Below, piece by piece: positions 60,641-64,000 of a stretch of 64,000 nucleotides of DNA (its first letter is position 1; every line of letters starts with the position of its first letter). Below the pieces are notes generated by a model, which was not told where the DNA came from, ran no database searches, and saw nothing but the letters and a program-made list of their open reading frames with translations. The DNA comes from Isoetes taiwanensis (Eukaryota; Streptophyta; Lycopodiopsida; Isoetales; Isoetaceae). The position numbers and the translations under genes are program-made. The stretch is taken from the NCBI GenBank assembly GCA_021234155.1, contig JAJEKV010000004.1, forward strand, positions 10,358,109 through 10,422,108. Direction: 5' to 3'.

Positions 60641-60850
60641 CTCTCCATCTTTTACAGTTATCACAAGCATGCTTTCTTCAACTTTCATTACGGGTTACAT
60701 ACGAAAAAAAATAAAACAATTGGACTTCAAATAAGGTACATCCCCTCCACCTTTAACAGGTACTATTATCTGCCCATATGATACGTGATCTGCTATTTAA
60801 TTACCATGAGATTCCCCTCATTTGTGTTTTATCAAAATGAAAAAATAAAA
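60641..60850. other. Presumed Helitron 3' flank
   Basis: AATAAGGTGCGTCCTCTCCATC and AATAAGGTACATCCCCTCCACC (about 60,628 and 60,731) are related, so a piece of about 100 bp is duplicated here. No CTRR-hairpin terminus could be fixed. Confidence 0.35.
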
Positions 60851-61170
60851 TCCATCCATCGCGGTGATGGTTTAGTGGTAAATCCATTGGTTATGGGATG
60901 CCCCCAGCCAGGATCAAAACCCATTGACTAACATCAGATGGTTAAAAAGAGGAAGAAGGAAAAAAAAATATCCATCGCGCTTGTGGCCTAGTGGTTAGGC
61001 TATTGGTTATGGGAAAACGCCACCCAGGCTCAAAACCCACTGATTACCATCGGATGGTGGAAAAAGAAAATGAAAAAATCATCGTGGCTGGCGGTCTAGT
61101 GGTTAAGCCATTGGTTATGGGCAACCCCCACCTAGGCTCAAACCCCACTGACTACCACCGAATGGTGACC
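60851..61170 (+). repeat. Three tandem tRNA-derived SINE heads
   Basis: Copies at 60,851-60,945, 60,971-61,060 and 61,078-61,170. Each has an A-box (TGGTTTAGTGG, TGGCCTAGTGG, CGGTCTAGTGG), the shared text ATTGGTTATGGG, a B-box-like GGCTCAAAACCC (first copy GGATCAAAACCC), then GACTACCATCGGATGGT-like text, and is separated by A-rich spacers. Period about 110 bp. The boxes are those of RNA polymerase III tRNA promoters. The copies differ from one another by roughly 15 percent, so the array is not new. Confidence 0.8.
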
Positions 61171-61725
61171 AAAAATAGTTAAATAAAAAAAATGCAAAAT
61201 ATGCCACAATAACAAAGTGGGAATCCCATGGTGATTAAAAATCCCATGGTGATTAAAAACAGCTTTCACGTATCATATGGACACATGAACACAAGGCAAT
61301 AGAGTGGGTTCAAATCCCATATGTTCGTGAATAAGAGAAATGTTCGCGACAAATAAGCGGATCATATATAGCGGCAACCACGAGGTTCTCTTAACCCTTA
61401 TATAAATTTCCATCCATTTTTGGACTGTTAAGTATGTTCCTGCCTGATTCAACTGTTCTTCAGATCGGATTGATGCTCGTCTCCGATCCTTCCTTCAGAT
61501 CCTTCTTTATTGTTTGATCTGCGACCGCCTGCTGATTCTTCTTCGATATTCCTTTTTTTCGGTAAACCCTTAGTCAATTTCTCCTGATGCGGCAACTATA
61601 TGACCATATCATTGTGCCTTTATTATCGAAACATCAAGTCTCATACTTACAAATTCATCCATTCCAAATTTACATAAGTCTACCCTGCAAGAGTGAGTTG
61701 ACGAAGAGAAATGTTCGCAGCGGCC

Positions 61726-61790
61726 AAGGCCGCCGCGATAAATTTCTTGTAATACAACAAGGCCGCCGCGATAAATTTCTTGTAATACAA
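61726..61790. repeat. 33 bp tandem duplication
   Basis: AAGGCCGCCGCGATAAATTT begins both copies (61,726 and 61,759), which differ only at the last base. The GC-rich half is unusual against the AT-rich surroundings. Confidence 0.9.
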
Positions 61791-63656
61791 AATAAGTTTC
61801 CAAATTCTCGCCATTCTGCGAATAAGATAACCTCTCCTGTTTAAGTTTGTTTGCTGCATGGTTTTTGTTTTTTTAATCCAAATGAATAGTTTTTTTTCAA
61901 TCCAAATGAATAGTGTTTTCTATGATTTGGTTTGAATGGTTATGAACCATAATGTTTGCAATAAAGGGGTTTTTTTTAACCATTCTATATTTATATACTT
62001 ACCATCTGGGGTTTTTTTCACCATTATCTGGGGCAAAATACATACTTTAGGAGTTAAATTAGCTTCCAAAGATTAGTATACTAGGGATGTTTTTGGCCAC
62101 CCTTCGAAGCAGACGTCCATAGCCCCTTATTACTAAGTGCATTCCCTGGGGGCGTGCCTCGAGTGACCACTACCACACGCACCATAGATTAGGACCTTTG
62201 CGCCTGATGGCTGAGTGTTGTGTACCTAGAGTCTTAGAGTTTGTCATGCATATATTTTTAGCATATAATATTAGGTACATAGATTTAGGTCTCAGCTTTA
62301 TTGATTTAGGGACGTGCTCCACGGGTGTTGGAGGATCAGACAAACATTGACAGCCATCCCCAGGTTGCCAATCAAATCAGAGGACAGGTGGTTTTTTGTT
62401 TATGAGGGTTGTTCACACACCCTCGACCCTAGAGAGGGTTATATGGGTTTGTTGTTGAATGGTGCACAGAAGCTCCAGAAGAACAACCATCCTGAGGTAT
62501 CTTGGGTTGCTCGTCGGCCAGGTGCACGCAGGACACGACCAGTTGATCTTGAGAATACAGGAGAGGGAGAGGCGTCGAGCTTGCGGACAAGCGAGGTGCG
62601 CTAGGCCAGAGTATCTTGTCGTCCAGTAGGATATTCATTACAGGGCGAGGCTGCAGAGACAGGTCATGGCCGAGTGGGAGAGGAACACGAGGGTGTACTC
62701 TCCTCAGAAGTTAGCTCAGAGATACCCATGGGGGAGGGGGGGGACAGTGGATAGCAGACCGTATTCAGGCTCTAATGCAGATACGAGATGAACATGCAGA
62801 GGCTCATTTTCGTAGACACAGAGTAGACTCCACGTAAAGTTGGGGGGTTTCCAGTGGAGTCCAACCCAAATCGGGTGCCAAAACGACCATCGAAAAAAAA
62901 AAGAGAAAAATAGCTTCCAACACTAGAAAATGCCTCCCTCTTATAGAAGTATAGCCGGAGCCTCATCTGCAAGGCAATGACATCACAAAAAAAAGCTTCT
63001 CCCAAGATGCAAACTACAAGCAAAATCCAAATGCGAAAGTTTGTGAGGACAAACATGGGAAGACGAAGGCAAGGGCAAGGAACAAGAATGGAGAAGCAGA
63101 GGATCAAGGCCAAAAGCATAGAAGGAGAGACTTTTCACCACAAAGGATCGATCTCCGACCAAGCCAGGGAAAACTATTGATACATCAAATTTTGATGAGG
63201 TAGAGGTTCTATGTGGATAGGTTAGAATTGCAAGAAAGGCTGTAGACCTGGTAGGGTTAGTGTGCTAAAAAGAAAACTAGCAAAAAGGCGCAACAGGAGG
63301 CTTGGGCAGTTTTAGGCCAGATCTACATTGATTAGGTTAGACTGATTAGGAAAACATTTACTAGACAAATTACTATTGAAGCAATATTCAAACTGGGCAT
63401 CTACATCTTAAAGGCCAGATTAAAGCCATTATGCTAGCCACGAAATAGAATATGTGTTAATAGTAGGGAAATGCAATCTTATTTTATGCATGTTTTGGTT
63501 TTTTTGTTGTTGTTAGATTTTGCTGCTTCTCTTAAGATACCAGCACTTTTTGGATGGGTTGGCTACTAGTTTGTTGTATCCTGTATTAGCGTTAGAGCTT
63601 TTACAGAATTTCGTTATACGCCATTATCTTATAATTTATTGACGAAAATGGTTGTT

Positions 63657-63746
63657 AATGAATCACAATTGTATATCTAATAACATTAAAAGGAGGAATA
63701 TAATGAATCACAATTGTGTATCTAACAACATCAAAAGAAGGAACAT
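63657..63746 (+). repeat. 45 bp tandem duplication (15-residue repeat)
   Basis: Two copies of a unit starting AATGAATCACAATTG at 63,657 and 63,702. In one frame it encodes MNHNCISNNIKRRNI twice with one conservative change, within a 63-codon ORF that has no known domain. Confidence 0.85.
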
Positions 63747-64000
63747 CTTGTTATTTGGAAGAGTGAGCAGTAATTCACAGGAAATTGCGGGGTCAAAGAT
63801 GTTGCTTGTCCAGTTCAATTACATAACCACAATGCTTCCTTAACAGAAAACATGTTTATCAAGTTACAAAATTGCGTCATTATTGTTCAATGAGTATACT
63901 TTATTATGAAAAACTTATTCCACAAGAACTTTGCTTCCCTTCTACATTTGCTAAACCATCTTATCTTCCAGAAAACTTTTCCTACCCACCATTTAGTGAT

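Larger units (their letters stand above)
61171..64000. other. Unassigned right end of window
   Basis: No gene recognised. It contains a 33 bp tandem duplication (61,726-61,790), a 43 bp inverted match to 6.9 kb (63,264-63,306), and a 45 bp duplication at 63,657-63,746. A 96-codon open frame at 62,314-62,604 (Arg/Gly-rich, GCSHTLDPREGYMGLLLNGA) resembles no family I recognise. A G-run occurs at about 62,732-62,745. Confidence 0.45.

Noticed and set aside
60866-60935. Functional tRNA genes at the A/B-box sequences
   Set aside because: No acceptor or anticodon stems pair convincingly, and the copies diverge in parts that a tRNA must keep.
60851-61170. Possible CRISPR-like array (three repeats with spacers)
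   Set aside because: The repeats are diverged tRNA-derived SINE heads about 90 bp long with A-rich linkers, in a eukaryotic setting.
62314-62604. 96-codon Arg/Gly-rich ORF as a gene
   Set aside because: No domain recognised, no supporting neighbours, and stops in adjacent frames; kept only as a note in the right-end entry.

Overview
This 64 kb window looks like nuclear DNA of a land plant. One intact, intron-rich plant-type gene sits in a sea of degraded LTR retrotransposons, LINEs, SINEs, a Helitron and other DNA transposons. The decayed PPR and cytochrome P450 fragments, the nad4L-like fragment with an ACG start, and the repeat load fit a large-genome non-seed plant such as a fern. The exact clade is inference; land plant is well supported. 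The window contains no bacterial-style operons, CRISPR arrays or rRNA genes. | Layout. 1-4.4 kb: a PPR fragment and a P450 pseudogene fragment (both minus), several short tandem duplications and a 251 bp MITE. 8.1-22.3 kb: the one clearly functional host gene, nicastrin (gamma-secretase subunit), plus strand. It has 16 exons whose phases all agree, giving 663 codons plus stop, although introns 10 and 11 are swollen by LINE, copia-like and gypsy debris. 22.3-26.0 kb: no recognised gene and one pentanucleotide microsatellite. 26.0-42.0 kb: gypsy wreckage, namely a chromovirus pol fragment (minus, 26.0-27.4), a chromovirus 3' end with chromodomain copies and an LTR (plus, 31.9-33.5), an old minus-strand gypsy element (33.5-37.0 and 41.6-42.0) carrying long polypurine tracts and a SINE, and, nested in it, a younger gypsy element (37,015-41,567) with a 5 bp target duplication GAAGG and perfect 10 bp inverted LTR ends. 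43.0-43.8 kb: a possible mitochondrial insertion. 45.5-48.1 kb: a decayed DUF7869-type transposase. 47.84-55.15 kb: three head-to-tail copies of a unit of about 2.07 kb; the middle copy carries a 600-codon uninterrupted ORF of unknown family. 55.6-60.6 kb: a Helitron with HUH Rep and PIF1-like helicase, broken by a handful of stops and frameshifts. 60.85-61.17 kb: three tandem tRNA-derived SINE heads. The remainder is unassigned. | How the parts relate. Nicastrin should be expressed as a membrane glycoprotein of gamma-secretase. Nearly everything else is mobile DNA, and several junctions record its history: insertion of one gypsy element in another, a SINE in a polypurine tract, and repeated tandem duplication of element ends. 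The best candidate for something undescribed is the 47.8-55.2 kb array. All three units keep the first 16 bases of the 600-codon ORF, and each begins with the 3' tail of the DUF7869 transposase. This suggests a two-gene transposon now seen mainly as internally deleted tandem derivatives.
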